A DNA stretch of 44,290 nt. Source: Bacillota bacterium (GTDB lineage Bacteria > Bacillota > Clostridia > Lachnospirales > Lachnospiraceae). How positions within the stretch are numbered: position 1 is the stretch's first letter; each line of letters starts with the position of its first letter. Position numbers and translations under genes: made by a program. This document shows, one piece after another, positions 16,558-25,778 of the stretch. The notes below the pieces were generated by a model. That model did not search any database. It was not told the DNA's origin and saw only the letters and a program-made list of their open reading frames with translations. The DNA is taken from NCBI GenBank assembly GCA_023393095.1, contig JAEWMT010000087.1, positions 1-44,290 of the forward strand, read 5' to 3'.

Positions 16558-18825
16558 CTATTCCAAAGCTTGGGGTATCAGTGACAATAGAAGCTTTTGT
16601 GCCTCCTCATCATATATTACCACCTCATATTCATTTCCCTTTTCACTAACTCGCTTTTCAGTGGACATTCCGAGTTCGATACCTTTCTCTGTGGCTACGG
16701 TAATATTTCTTCCAAGTAAAGGGTTGAACCGTTCCGCAAGATAACCTTCTTCCTTTAATTTTGAAGTCAGATGTACTGAGGCGAGGCGTTTCATCCGGCT
16801 TTCATCCCGAAGCTCGTTCAAATACTCCACAAATTGGCTGATCATGACTGCTCCCAAGGGCTTGATCCTTTGTTTTATCTCTGCCGTTAGAATGAATTCC
16901 GACTTTTTAGCACGAGAATTACTGCTTTTCGGTGTGGTCTCCTCTATAACTGGTTCATAGCATAGGGACTGTTTATTTCCGTTTGTAAATTCAAGGATTG
17001 CATCCATAAAAGGTTGACCATATTTATCAAATTTATGTTCACCAACCCCGGTAACCATCAGCATTTCCTGCTTATCAAAAGGAAGCTTGGCACACATATC
17101 CGTCAAGGTTTTATCGGAAAATATAATATAGGGCGGCATCCCCTCTTCTTTCGCAATGCGAGTTCTCAATTGGCGCAAATGCTCAAATAAATCAAAACCT
17201 TTCGAGGTAAGTATCTCAGATTTGCGCTTTGCTTTACCCGTTTCAGAATTATTATGTATGGTAGACATTTTGGGAAGTTTTAGAATGATTCTGGCTTTTC
17301 CTATTATAATATCTTCTGCCAAGCGGTTTACTTTTACGATTGCATATTTATCATTTGTTTGATTTAGATATCCGTCAATAATTAGTTTATTCATGATATG
17401 CTTTAGATAAGCTTCGCTCATAGATGAACGTTTTCCATAATAACTGCTATTAATCATATGATTGGACATAAGCTTCGCTATCTTTCTTCCCATCAGGGTT
17501 GCTATTATAACATTCAATCCAAAGCGCTGGCTACACTCTTTTACACAGCCGATGATATCTGCGCTTACCTCTGTCACATCCTGCTCATCAAACTCCGTCA
17601 AGCAGTTTGAGCAGTTATTGCAGCAGCTTTCACCCGTATCCCCAAAATAATTCAATATATATTCCCTTAAGCAGTCTTTTGTAAAGCAGTAATAAGTCAT
17701 GCTCTTAAGACGTTCTTCATCCCTTTCTCGAATCAGTTCCTTCTGATCATAAGATAGCTCATCATTATCATTTCCATTCTCTATCAGAAATTGATTAATT
17801 CGTACATCACGAGCGCCATAGAGCAGAATACACTCAGCTGTTTCACCATCTCGGCCGGCACGTCCTGCTTCCTGATAATAGCTCTCCATATTTTTTGGCA
17901 TATTATAATGGATAACATATCTGACATTGGACTTATCAATTCCCATTCCAAAAGCATTGGTTGCTACCATAATAAGCTTTCTGTCATAAATAAAATCCTC
18001 TTGATTATTATTACGTTCTTCTTCGGTCATACCTGCATGGTACTTTGCTGTTGCAATCCCTTTTGTAATAAGTAGGTCCTGCAATTCATCCACATTCTTT
18101 CGTGTAGCACAATAAATGATTCCACATTGTGTTCTGTGTTCGTTAATATAATCCACAACCTCGTCATTCTTATTCTTAGGAGTACGTACCTCTAAATACA
18201 GATTTTTTCTGTCAAATCCGGTAACCATAACGGTTGGGCTCTCAAGCCGTAGAACACAAATAATATCATCCATAACCTCTCTGGTTGCGGTAGCAGTGAA
18301 GGCACTGATTACCGGACGCTTTGGAAGCTGATCAATAAACCGGAGTATTTTTAAGTAGCTGGGTCTAAAATCCTGTCCCCACTGGGAAATACAATGGGCC
18401 TCATCCACGGTAAGCATATTAATATCTGTATTACTTGCAAAATCTATAAATTCTTCCGTCTCCAACCGTTCCGGTGCCACATAGATAATCTGATATCTTC
18501 CCTGTTTTGCGTACTGAAGGGCAAGACTTATTTGTCTGGTGGAAAGGGAACTATTAATATACGCAGCATGTATCCCTGCCTCATTAAGAGCCGCTACTTG
18601 ATCCTTCATTAGTGAAATTAATGGAGATATTACAATCGTAACTCCTCCCATCATCAAAGCGGGTATCTGGTAACAGATGGATTTTCCTGCACCGGTGGGC
18701 ATAACCCCTAGGGTATCATTTCCTGACAGAATGCTTTGCACCAGCTTCTCCTGACCTTCTCGAAAACTGTCAAAGCCAAAGTATGTTTTTAAAACTTGGG
18801 ATGGATTATTATGTATCGCTTCCAA
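16558..18825 (-). CDS. recQ: ATP-dependent DNA helicase RecQ, TTG start
   Basis: 3'-5' DNA helicase for recombination and replication-fork repair. The 755-residue protein shows Walker A MPTGAGKSICYQIP, motif II DEAHCISQWGQDFRPSY, motif III SAFTATA and motif VI QEAGRAGRDG in the first 340 residues. The zinc-binding RQC part has Cys residues in YCFTKDCLREY and CCNNCSNC around 380-410. A winged-helix region follows, then an HRDC domain near 525-600, and about 120 further residues that may form another helical DNA-binding module. The start is TTG at 18825, supported by AGGAGG ten bases upstream and no suitable ATG before the helicase core. It is apparently monocistronic. Confidence 0.93.
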   Translation of the reverse strand: MEAIHNNPSQVLKTYFGFDSFREGQEKLVQSILSGNDTLGVMPTGAGKSICYQIPALMMGGVTIVISPLISLMKDQVAALNEAGIHAAYINSSLSTRQISLALQYAKQGRYQIIYVAPERLETEEFIDFASNTDINMLTVDEAHCISQWGQDFRPSYLKILRFIDQLPKRPVISAFTATATREVMDDIICVLRLESPTVMVTGFDRKNLYLEVRTPKNKNDEVVDYINEHRTQCGIIYCATRKNVDELQDLLITKGIATAKYHAGMTEEERNNNQEDFIYDRKLIMVATNAFGMGIDKSNVRYVIHYNMPKNMESYYQEAGRAGRDGETAECILLYGARDVRINQFLIENGNDNDELSYDQKELIRERDEERLKSMTYYCFTKDCLREYILNYFGDTGESCCNNCSNCLTEFDEQDVTEVSADIIGCVKECSQRFGLNVIIATLMGRKIAKLMSNHMINSSYYGKRSSMSEAYLKHIMNKLIIDGYLNQTNDKYAIVKVNRLAEDIIIGKARIILKLPKMSTIHNNSETGKAKRKSEILTSKGFDLFEHLRQLRTRIAKEEGMPPYIIFSDKTLTDMCAKLPFDKQEMLMVTGVGEHKFDKYGQPFMDAILEFTNGNKQSLCYEPVIEETTPKSSNSRAKKSEFILTAEIKQRIKPLGAVMISQFVEYLNELRDESRMKRLASVHLTSKLKEEGYLAERFNPLLGRNITVATEKGIELGMSTEKRVSEKGNEYEVVIYDEEAQKLLLSLIPQALE

Positions 18826-19056
18826 ATAAGTAATTCCTCCTACTATATCTAAGATTTTCTACGTGAGCATTAACGTATTAATCTGAAATCAAAAAGATGT
18901 CGATAAATAGATTTAATAATATTGTTTAAAGTTATCTATAATTTATCATATTATTGGAAATGAATCCAGAGTCTGATTCCTATTAAATAAAATATAATTA
19001 TGCACTATTACCCACGAAACCCCTTTTACATGCATAAAATACATCATTATTATTAA

Positions 19057-19085
19057 TTGACAACTTTTTAACAATGTAATATAAT
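19057..19085 (+). promoter_or_regulatory. Consensus sigma-A promoter of adhE
   Basis: TTGACA at 19057-19062 and TATAAT at 19080-19085 are both perfect and 17 bases apart. The expected start point (about 19091-19093) lies inside the Rex site. Confidence 0.85.
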
Positions 19086-19089
19086 TTAA

Positions 19090-19107
19090 TTGTTAAATAA
19101 TTAACAA
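19090..19107 (+). promoter_or_regulatory. Rex operator at the adhE transcription start
   Basis: TTGTTAAATAATTAACAA is a perfect palindrome matching the known Rex consensus TTGTTAA-N4-TTAACAA. Rex is a redox sensor that leaves DNA when NADH/NAD+ is high. A site covering +1 of the adhE promoter predicts repression at low NADH and induction during fermentation. A further half site (TTTTTAACAA) lies at about 19065-19074 inside the promoter spacer. Confidence 0.85.
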
Positions 19108-19133
19108 TAACCTAGAATTGTGGAGGTAATCAT

Positions 19134-21764
19134 ATGGCAAAGAAAGATATAGCAGTAAATAATGCAGAAGATAACAAGATAACTGTGATTGATACAGTGG
19201 ATGCTCTTCTGTCAAAAATGGAAAAAATGCGAGAGGCACAAAGAATATTTGCAACTTATTCCCAAGAACAAGTAGACAAAATCTTCTTCGCAGCTTCAGT
19301 CGCTGCTAATAAACAAAGAATTCCCCTTGCAAAAATGGCTGTAGCAGAAACAGGTATGGGAATCGTTGAAGACAAAGTAATAAAGAATCATTATGCCGCT
19401 GAATATATTTATAATGCATACAAAGATACCAAGACCTGTGGTGTGATTGAAGAAGATGTAGCTTATGGTATCAAAAAAATAGCAGAGCCGATCGGTTTAA
19501 TCGCTGCTGTTATTCCTACAACCAACCCGACCTCAACTGCTATCTTCAAAACCTTAATATCCTTAAAAACCAGAAACGCAATCATCATCTCTCCACATCC
19601 ACGTGCGAAAAACTGTACAATTGCAGCTGCTAAAGCTGTATTGGATGCTGCTGTAGCTGCCGGTGCTCCTGAAGGTATTATCGGTTGGATCGATGTTCCT
19701 TCCTTGGAATTAACCAATGAAGTTATGAAAAACGCTGATATTATCTTAGCAACCGGTGGTCCCGGTATGGTTAAATCAGCATACTCTTCCGGAAAACCTG
19801 CTTTAGGCGTAGGTGCTGGTAATACTCCTGTAATCATTGATGATACTGCTGATATCAAAATGGCAGTCAGCTCCATCATCGTATCCAAGACTTTTGATAA
19901 TGGTATGATCTGTGCTTCCGAACAGTCAGTTACTGCATTAGAAAGTGTATACGAAGAAGTAAAGAAAGAATTCGCATATCGCGGATGCTATTTCTTAAAA
20001 CCGGATGAAATAGAAAAAGTAAGAAAGACCATCATCATCAATGGTGCGCTAAATGCGAAAATCGTTGGACAGAAAGCTACTACCATAGCTAAGCTTGCCG
20101 GTGTAGTAGTTCCTGAGGATACTAAAATCTTAATTGGTGAAGTAGAAAGCGTTGATATCTCCGAAGAATTCGCTCATGAGAAATTATCACCTGTGTTGGC
20201 ATTATACAAAGCAAAGACATTTGATGAAGCAATTGCAAAAGCGGAGCGTCTTGTAGCTGACGGCGGATATGGCCACACTGCTTCTTTATTCATTAATACG
20301 AATGAGAAAGAAAAGATGGCAAAGCATGCTGCTGCTATGAAGACCTGTCGTATTGTAGTAAATACACCTTCTTCTCAGGGTGGTATCGGTGACCTTTATA
20401 ACTTTAAATTAGCACCCTCATTAACCTTAGGCTGTGGTTCCTGGGGTGGAAACTCCGTTTCTGAGAATGTTGGTGTACAGCATTTACTGAATATTAAAAC
20501 GGTTGCCGAAAGGAGAGAAAATATGCTTTGGTTCAGAGTTCCACAGAAAGTTTACTTTAAGAAAGGTTCTATGCCGGTTGCACTTGACGAACTTGGAACT
20601 GTAATGGGCAAGAAAAAGGCATTCATCGTAACCGACTCCTTCTTATATAAAAATGGTTATGTAAAACCGATCACAGATAAATTAGACTCCATGGGAATTA
20701 CCCATACCTGCTTCTATGATGTAGCTCCAGATCCAACACTTGCTTGTGCAAAAGAAGGCGCGAATGCAATGCGTTCTTTTGAACCAGACGTAATCATCGC
20801 TCTAGGTGGTGGTTCTGCAATGGATGCAGCGAAAATTATGTGGGTTATGTATGAGCATCCGGAAGCTGACTTCTTAGATATGGCGATGCGTTTCATGGAT
20901 ATTCGTAAAAGAGTATACACCTTCCCTAAGATGGGCGAAAAAGCATACTTTGTAGCAATTCCTACTTCTTCCGGTACCGGTTCTGAAGTAACACCTTTCG
21001 CTGTTATCACAGACGAAACAACCGGCGTAAAATATCCGTTAGCAGATTATGAATTACTGCCTAATATGGCTATCGTTGATACCGATAACATGATGAGCCA
21101 GCCGAAAGGTCTAACAAGTGCTTCCGGTATCGATGCCTTGACTCATGCATTAGAGGCATATGCTTCCATGTTAGCTACTGATTATACTGATGGTCTTGCA
21201 TTAAAAGCATTAAAGAACATCTTCAAATATTTACCGACTGCATATGCAGATGGTTCCAATGTAAAAGCAAGAGAAGGAATGGCAAACGCTTCTACCATGG
21301 CCGGAATGGCATTCGCTAACGCATTCCTTGGAATCTGCCACTCCATGGCTCACAAATTAGGTGCTTTCCATCACCTGCCTCATGGTGTTGCTAACGCATT
21401 GTTAATCGAGGAAGTTATGAAATTCAACATTTCCGAACGTCCTACCAAGATGGGTGCTTTCTCTCAGTATGAATATCCGAATATCTTAGAGAGATACGTA
21501 GAAGTAGCTAACTTTATCGGAATCACAGGTAAGGATGATATGGATACCTTCAATAAGCTTATCGATGCAATCGGCGCTTTAAAAGAAAGCGTTGGTATCA
21601 AGAAAACCATCAAAGAGTATGGAATAGATGAAAAAGCATTCTTAGATCAGCTTAATGAAATGGTTGAACAGGCATTTGACGACCAGTGTACCGGAGCAAA
21701 TCCGAGATATCCTTTAATGAGTGAATTAAAGGAAATGTATTTAAGAGTTTACTATGGTAAATAA
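19134..21764 (+). CDS. adhE: Bifunctional acetaldehyde-CoA/alcohol dehydrogenase
   Basis: Converts acetyl-CoA to acetaldehyde and then ethanol with two NADH, the main ethanol route in many fermenters. The 876-residue protein has the expected two halves. The N-terminal aldehyde dehydrogenase carries the catalytic Cys260 in FDNGMICASEQS and IPTTNPTST near 128. The C-terminal iron-dependent alcohol dehydrogenase starts near 460 and shows GGGSAMDAAK, PTSSGTGSEVTPFAVITD, and the iron-ligand segment GICHSMAHKLGAFHHLPHG. GGAGG precedes the ATG. Codon use is biased toward a highly expressed gene. It stands alone with its own promoter, Rex site and terminator. AdhE family members form filaments (spirosomes). 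Confidence 0.96.
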   Translation: MAKKDIAVNNAEDNKITVIDTVDALLSKMEKMREAQRIFATYSQEQVDKIFFAASVAANKQRIPLAKMAVAETGMGIVEDKVIKNHYAAEYIYNAYKDTKTCGVIEEDVAYGIKKIAEPIGLIAAVIPTTNPTSTAIFKTLISLKTRNAIIISPHPRAKNCTIAAAKAVLDAAVAAGAPEGIIGWIDVPSLELTNEVMKNADIILATGGPGMVKSAYSSGKPALGVGAGNTPVIIDDTADIKMAVSSIIVSKTFDNGMICASEQSVTALESVYEEVKKEFAYRGCYFLKPDEIEKVRKTIIINGALNAKIVGQKATTIAKLAGVVVPEDTKILIGEVESVDISEEFAHEKLSPVLALYKAKTFDEAIAKAERLVADGGYGHTASLFINTNEKEKMAKHAAAMKTCRIVVNTPSSQGGIGDLYNFKLAPSLTLGCGSWGGNSVSENVGVQHLLNIKTVAERRENMLWFRVPQKVYFKKGSMPVALDELGTVMGKKKAFIVTDSFLYKNGYVKPITDKLDSMGITHTCFYDVAPDPTLACAKEGANAMRSFEPDVIIALGGGSAMDAAKIMWVMYEHPEADFLDMAMRFMDIRKRVYTFPKMGEKAYFVAIPTSSGTGSEVTPFAVITDETTGVKYPLADYELLPNMAIVDTDNMMSQPKGLTSASGIDALTHALEAYASMLATDYTDGLALKALKNIFKYLPTAYADGSNVKAREGMANASTMAGMAFANAFLGICHSMAHKLGAFHHLPHGVANALLIEEVMKFNISERPTKMGAFSQYEYPNILERYVEVANFIGITGKDDMDTFNKLIDAIGALKESVGIKKTIKEYGIDEKAFLDQLNEMVEQAFDDQCTGANPRYPLMSELKEMYLRVYYGK

Positions 21765-21798
21765 TAAATAAAACTAGGTAATTGATTACAATTAGATA

Positions 21799-21855
21799 GG
21801 GTACCTCCGAACTACTAGATTTTAACATGAGTTGTAGTTTAAGGGGTACCCTTTT
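21799..21855 (+). terminator. Terminator of adhE
   Basis: GGGTACCTCCGAACTAC at 21799-21815 pairs with GTAGTTTAAGGGGTACCC ending at 21851 with minor mismatches, followed by TTTT at 21852-21855. Confidence 0.85.
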
Positions 21856-21998
21856 AGCATTATTCTATTTGAGCAAATTCAACAATTTATATCGTTTAAA
21901 TCTTATAATTTATCAAGATATTCATATACTTTTTCCTTAAATTGTGGTAAAATAAGGTTAACAAAACATCATGGCAAAATTTGAAAGGGGATATCAAT

Positions 21999-22745
21999 AT
22001 GAATCTGGAGCAAGTTTTAGCAACGAGAAAAAGCAAGACAATCTATCATGATAATGATACTGTGGTAAAAGTATTTGATCAAAATTATCCAAAATCCTCT
22101 ATCTTAAATGAAGCATTAAACCAATCCCGCGTAGAAGAAACCGGTCTGAAAATACCTACAATTCGTTCAGTGGACAATATTGAAGGTCACTGGAGTATTT
22201 GTATGGATTATATTCCAGGGCAGACGCTTGAGCAGAAATTGAAAGATAATCCAGATAAGACTTTGGAACTTTTGGAGTTATTTGTAGATTTACAAATCGA
22301 AATGCATTCCAAGACAGCACCGTTATTAAATAAACTAAAAGATAAATTAATACGTAAAATTCAAAGTGTGAGTGATTTGGATGCTACGACGAAATATGAA
22401 TTGTTAACACGGTTAGATAGTATGCCAAAACATACAAAGGTTTGCCATGGTGATTTTCTTCCATCTAATATTATTATCAATGATTCTGGCGCTTATATAT
22501 TAGACTGGTCCCATGCCACACAAGGTAATGCAAGTGCAGACGTTGCTACTACTTATTTAAAAATGTCGCTTTATTATCCTGATCTTGCAGAATCCTATAT
22601 TAAACTTTTCTGTCAGAAGAGTAATACTGCACTGCAATATGTTCAACAATGGCTGCCAATCGTTGCTGCGCAGCAGCTAACCACAGCCAGTGAATCTGAA
22701 AAAGAATGCTTAAACAGATGGTTGGATGTAATCGATTATCAATAA
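21999..22745 (+). CDS. APH-fold phosphotransferase (aminoglycoside phosphotransferase/choline kinase family)
   Basis: Kinase-like cytoplasmic protein of 248 residues. The catalytic loop VCHGDFLPSNIII (Asp in HGD, Asn five residues on) and the magnesium-binding ILDWSHA are clear marks of the APH superfamily (Pfam APH). An ATP-binding N-lobe precedes it, with YHDNDTVVKVFDQN carrying the probable Lys. The ATG at 21999 with AAAGGGGAT upstream is chosen over a TTG at 21981. The substrate cannot be told: many clostridial relatives are annotated as aminoglycoside phosphotransferases without proof, and a small-molecule or metabolite kinase is equally likely. Flanked by terminators on both sides, so monocistronic. 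Confidence 0.8.
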   Translation: MNLEQVLATRKSKTIYHDNDTVVKVFDQNYPKSSILNEALNQSRVEETGLKIPTIRSVDNIEGHWSICMDYIPGQTLEQKLKDNPDKTLELLELFVDLQIEMHSKTAPLLNKLKDKLIRKIQSVSDLDATTKYELLTRLDSMPKHTKVCHGDFLPSNIIINDSGAYILDWSHATQGNASADVATTYLKMSLYYPDLAESYIKLFCQKSNTALQYVQQWLPIVAAQQLTTASESEKECLNRWLDVIDYQ

Positions 22746-22753
22746 TAAACTCA

Positions 22754-22790
22754 AAATAGACTTGCATCTAATCATGATGCAAGTCTATTT
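22754..22790 (+). terminator. Terminator of the APH-fold gene
   Basis: AAATAGACTTGCATC at 22754-22768 is the exact complement of 22776-22790 with a seven-base loop. The palindrome supplies its own A-rich and T-rich flanks. Confidence 0.85.
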
Positions 22791-22939
22791 ATTACTATTT
22801 ATATCCATTTTAATCCAATACAGAAAGAAGGACTGATAGTGATTAGAAGAAATATCAGAAATAACCGAACTATTAACATAAACCTGCAAATTCCGGTAAA
22901 GCTAATACCATAATTAAATAATCAAAAGAGGTTATGTTT

Positions 22940-23197
22940 ATGGAATCAAATCATTATCAATGCCCTATTTGTAACTGCACAAATCTTACCCTTCGTTATG
23001 AAGCAAGTTATGTTTATTCCTATATACTTGACTCAAATGCACCCGGCCTTAAGAATACGGATGAGTTTCTTTCTTTTTTATATGATAAGAGAGAACAGAA
23101 GGATACCAGAACCTATATTGAATGCAATCATTGCGGAACACAATATCCATATCAACTACTCGATAGATGTTTAAATCAAAATGGATCAAAGAATTAA
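22940..23197 (+). CDS. Small zinc-ribbon-like hypothetical protein
   Basis: 85-residue protein with two Cys pairs, CPICNCTN near the start and ECNHCG near residue 70, which would make a single zinc ribbon with a helical insertion between them. The ATG at 22940 is preferred because AGAGG lies eight bases upstream; the ATG at 22934 is only two bases from that site. The function is unknown. It converges on the AraC/GyrI gene with only 27 bases between the stop codons. Confidence 0.6.
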   Translation: MESNHYQCPICNCTNLTLRYEASYVYSYILDSNAPGLKNTDEFLSFLYDKREQKDTRTYIECNHCGTQYPYQLLDRCLNQNGSKN

Positions 23198-23224
23198 GAA
23201 ATAATTCAATCATAAATGAAAGAT

Positions 23225-24082
23225 TTATTTTTTCTTAACTGGAATCCAAATTTCGCTGTAGTAGTTTTCATCTTGATTCCCTTTCGGATAATTAGCCATA
23301 TCGTCGTACATTTCAATATTATAACCTGCTGCAACTTCATAATCCTTACAATTAGGAAACCATTCTGAATAAATTTTTTGGTTCACATCTTGGACAGATT
23401 TCGGCATTGCACCCCTGCAGGCAAAAACAGCCCAAGTGTGTTTTGGAATAATCCTAGTAACAAAACCATCCGGTACTTCTATGGACGGTTTGTAATTGTC
23501 TGCAATCAAATACTCAAACTCGTTAGGACCCATGTTATCCTCTATGCTTATTCCGTACATTCCGCACACATGATTTCCCTTTCCTGTTTGATAAAGCTCT
23601 TTCCAAAACTGAGGGATTTCTGTAAATTGATTACCATAATTGAATACCTTCGATGCACCCATAACCGTAAATGAATCTTTTTCAATAATTTTATAATCCA
23701 TAATATAACCGCCTTCCAATGAAAATTTGATTTTTAGAGAAGCAAAAGATTTTATCATTGCTCCGTCTTTTCGAACAGCGGTAGGTGTAACACCATGGAA
23801 ACGAGTGAAAGCTTTTGTGAAACTATCCGGTGAGTCATAGCCATATTTCAATGCGAGATCAATAATTTTTTCATCAGTGGTAATAATCTCCCTGCCGGCA
23901 AGGGTGAGCCTACGTAGTCTGATGTAATCTCCAACCGTATAACCACAGAGCATTGCAAATCCTTTCTGAAAATAAAATGGGGATATAAATGCTTGTTTTG
24001 CAATATTTTCTATTGTTAGTTCTTCGGTTATATTATCTTCAATATAATTAATAGCTTCACTAATACCATCAATCCATCCCAT
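23225..24082 (-). CDS. AraC-family regulator with GyrI-like effector domain
   Basis: Transcription regulator of about 285 residues. The first hundred residues form the AraC helix-turn-helix pair (ENIAKQAFISPFYFQKGF; IIDLALKYGYDSPDSFTKAF; ending GVTPTAVRK). The rest is a GyrI-like effector-binding domain (from DYKIIEKDSFTVMGAS to HTWAVFACRG and EIWIPVKKK), as in Rob and SoxS-linked multidrug regulators. ATG 24082 has GGGGG eight bases upstream; ATG 24088 is an alternative. Targets are unknown. The partial protein at the left edge of the window has the same C-terminal domain. Confidence 0.88.
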   Translation of the reverse strand: MGWIDGISEAINYIEDNITEELTIENIAKQAFISPFYFQKGFAMLCGYTVGDYIRLRRLTLAGREIITTDEKIIDLALKYGYDSPDSFTKAFTRFHGVTPTAVRKDGAMIKSFASLKIKFSLEGGYIMDYKIIEKDSFTVMGASKVFNYGNQFTEIPQFWKELYQTGKGNHVCGMYGISIEDNMGPNEFEYLIADNYKPSIEVPDGFVTRIIPKHTWAVFACRGAMPKSVQDVNQKIYSEWFPNCKDYEVAAGYNIEMYDDMANYPKGNQDENYYSEIWIPVKKK

Positions 24083-24291
24083 TGTCATCGCCCCCTCTCT
24101 GTGTTTATATCTTAACAACTTTCATGCGGTCGTACCCGACATTTAATGCAATGTTCTGTCCAGTCTCGTTAATTTAATTAATTTTAAATACTCAATCTTA
24201 TCAAATAATATCCTGTAAAAATCTAAATTTGTAAAGCTTCCCATTAAAGTATTTACTCTCATTTTCCTTGAATATTTTTATTTTTTTCTGA

Positions 24292-24759
24292 TTACTTTAA
24301 GTATTTTTCTATTATTTCTCTGTCTCTCTTTCGCTCAATTGGAGGCTCCAACCCCATATATTTGTATTCCCATATAATTTGTCTTTCATAGTCATCTGTA
24401 TCTGATAAATCTGAATAGTCATAATCTACCTTATACTTACCATTTTCATCCATAATATATGTAAGATTTGTCCATACTTCTTGATTATTAATTCTAAACT
24501 CATTCTGCAATTCCTCGAAAAGTTCACATAACTGATATTCATAGTAATAAAAATCATTTTTATTTATTGCAAATTTGCTTACAATTTCAGTACTAAATTC
24601 AAATTGATTTTTGCCTTGTGGTGAATAGTAAAAACTGACCGAACTTACCCCATCATTAGGCTCTGCATATAAATAAACCTTATCCCATGATTCAGGTATC
24701 ATTTCATTTAATTTATTAGCCACTTTTTGATATATTGCCTCTATATTTTCCTGTTTCAT
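24292..24759 (-). CDS. YezG/DUF600-family immunity protein, copy 1
   Basis: 155-residue acidic cytoplasmic protein of the YezG (DUF600) family, known from Bacillus as the antitoxin to LXG-domain nuclease toxins such as YeeF. Visible family marks are the amphipathic start IYQKVANKLNEMIPESWDKVYLYAE, the strand VSFYYSPQG, the helix LFEELQNEFRINNQEVWTNL and the C-terminal ERQIIWEYKYMGLEP. It is the last gene (promoter-distal end) of the minus-strand immunity island. A diverged second copy lies at 25223-25705. No toxin gene lies next to it, so the cognate toxin is unknown. GGGG precedes the ATG. Confidence 0.82.
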   Translation of the reverse strand: MKQENIEAIYQKVANKLNEMIPESWDKVYLYAEPNDGVSSVSFYYSPQGKNQFEFSTEIVSKFAINKNDFYYYEYQLCELFEELQNEFRINNQEVWTNLTYIMDENGKYKVDYDYSDLSDTDDYERQIIWEYKYMGLEPPIERKRDREIIEKYLK

Positions 24760-24852
24760 CTATATGCCCCCTGATTTAATTTAGAATACTCCAGTATATG
24801 GAGTTCTTTATCATCTTAGTAATCTTTACAATTGAAAGCTCAAACAAACTAT

Positions 24853-25140
24853 TTATTCAGAAAGCATACATAAAAATTCTTCAAAGCTTGCTAAATGTAC
24901 GTCAATATCATACATTCCCATTTCGTGGTTTTTTGAATCCTCTAAGATACATAGAAATCTTTCAATAACGTACTTATCTTTATTAAACATAAAAGTATAT
25001 TCTACAGGTACACAACCATTATTTTTTGAGATAAAACTCCTATAGTCATCCGGAATTTTCACTTTCCAATATTGCTCTTCCTGGTTTATTAGCTCTTCAC
25101 TTGGTAATGGAAATATTACAGAGTTTTTGACAACTCTCAT
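24853..25140 (-). CDS. SUKH (SMI1/KNR4) immunity protein, apparently with an internal deletion
   Basis: 95-residue protein whose two ends match the SMI1/KNR4 family: IPDDYRSFISKNNGCVP near residue 29 and the closing ASFEEFLCMLSE. Family members are usually about 130-150 residues and have between these parts a core of the type IA..GGN.ICLD. Here the frame passes directly from HEMGMYDIDV to LASFEEFL, so about 45-60 residues of the core seem missing without a frame break. AGGGAGG precedes the ATG, so it may still be translated, but it is probably inactive. Confidence 0.6.
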   Translation of the reverse strand: MRVVKNSVIFPLPSEELINQEEQYWKVKIPDDYRSFISKNNGCVPVEYTFMFNKDKYVIERFLCILEDSKNHEMGMYDIDVHLASFEEFLCMLSE

Positions 25141-25222
25141 TTTTATATACCTCCCTTTTGTACGATTGTGCCACAGCTACCATTTTTTTCATTCTAATGT
25201 TTAGCAAAATTCAACCTGAGTT

Positions 25223-25705
25223 TCAGCTTTTATTCTTATTTTCAATATACTTTTCAATAATCTTTTTGGCTAAATTACTTTGATTCGATGAGTCGAGACC
25301 AAGAACTTCATACCTCCATATAATTTGTTGTTCAAAGGGGTCTACTTTTGCAATATCATTATAACTGTAATCAATTTTAAATTCGCCCGTATCCCTAATA
25401 ACAAGTGTTAGGCTTGTCCATAATTCTTGCTTATTTATGGCAAATTCATTTTGCAAGTCTTTAAAATCCTGTTTAATCTCATCTCTTAGATCATCAAACT
25501 CGTCTTCATCAATCTCATAATTTTTAGGAATATCAATACTATATACTAATTTCTTTTTATCCTCAGTATAGTAAAAGAAGTACATAGAATACATAAAATT
25601 GCCTAATTGAGCATATAAATAAATCTCACTCCATTTCTCAGGTATTAATTTATCTAATTTTATTGCTAAATCAGAATATAATTTCTTCGTTCTTTTTGTT
25701 TCCAT
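25223..25705 (-). CDS. YezG/DUF600-family immunity protein, copy 2
   Basis: 160-residue relative of the protein at 24292-24759, sharing the pattern KLIPEKWSEIYLYAQ, DLQNEFAINKQELWTSL and EQQIIWRYEVLGLD but differing at most positions. It is therefore an old, diversified paralog rather than a fresh duplication, which fits selection to match different LXG-type nuclease toxins. GGAGG stands before the ATG. A damaged SUKH gene separates the two copies. Confidence 0.82.
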   Translation of the reverse strand: METKRTKKLYSDLAIKLDKLIPEKWSEIYLYAQLGNFMYSMYFFYYTEDKKKLVYSIDIPKNYEIDEDEFDDLRDEIKQDFKDLQNEFAINKQELWTSLTLVIRDTGEFKIDYSYNDIAKVDPFEQQIIWRYEVLGLDSSNQSNLAKKIIEKYIENKNKS

Positions 25706-25778
25706 AGCTCAACCTCCACAATTTGCTATTATCGATTTATTAAGTCTCCATTGGTTTTTTCATACTACTCATAAGAAA

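Larger units (their letters stand above)
18826..19133. other. Divergent control region recQ / adhE
   Basis: About 300 bases with no gene. The adhE side holds a near-consensus promoter and a Rex operator, given separately. The recQ side is AT-rich with no clear promoter that I could fix. Confidence 0.7.

Noticed and set aside
19463..21010. Long open frames on the minus strand opposite adhE (141 and 98 codons)
   Set aside because: They mirror a strongly biased coding sequence, have no ribosome binding site or family resemblance, and overlap a certain gene completely.
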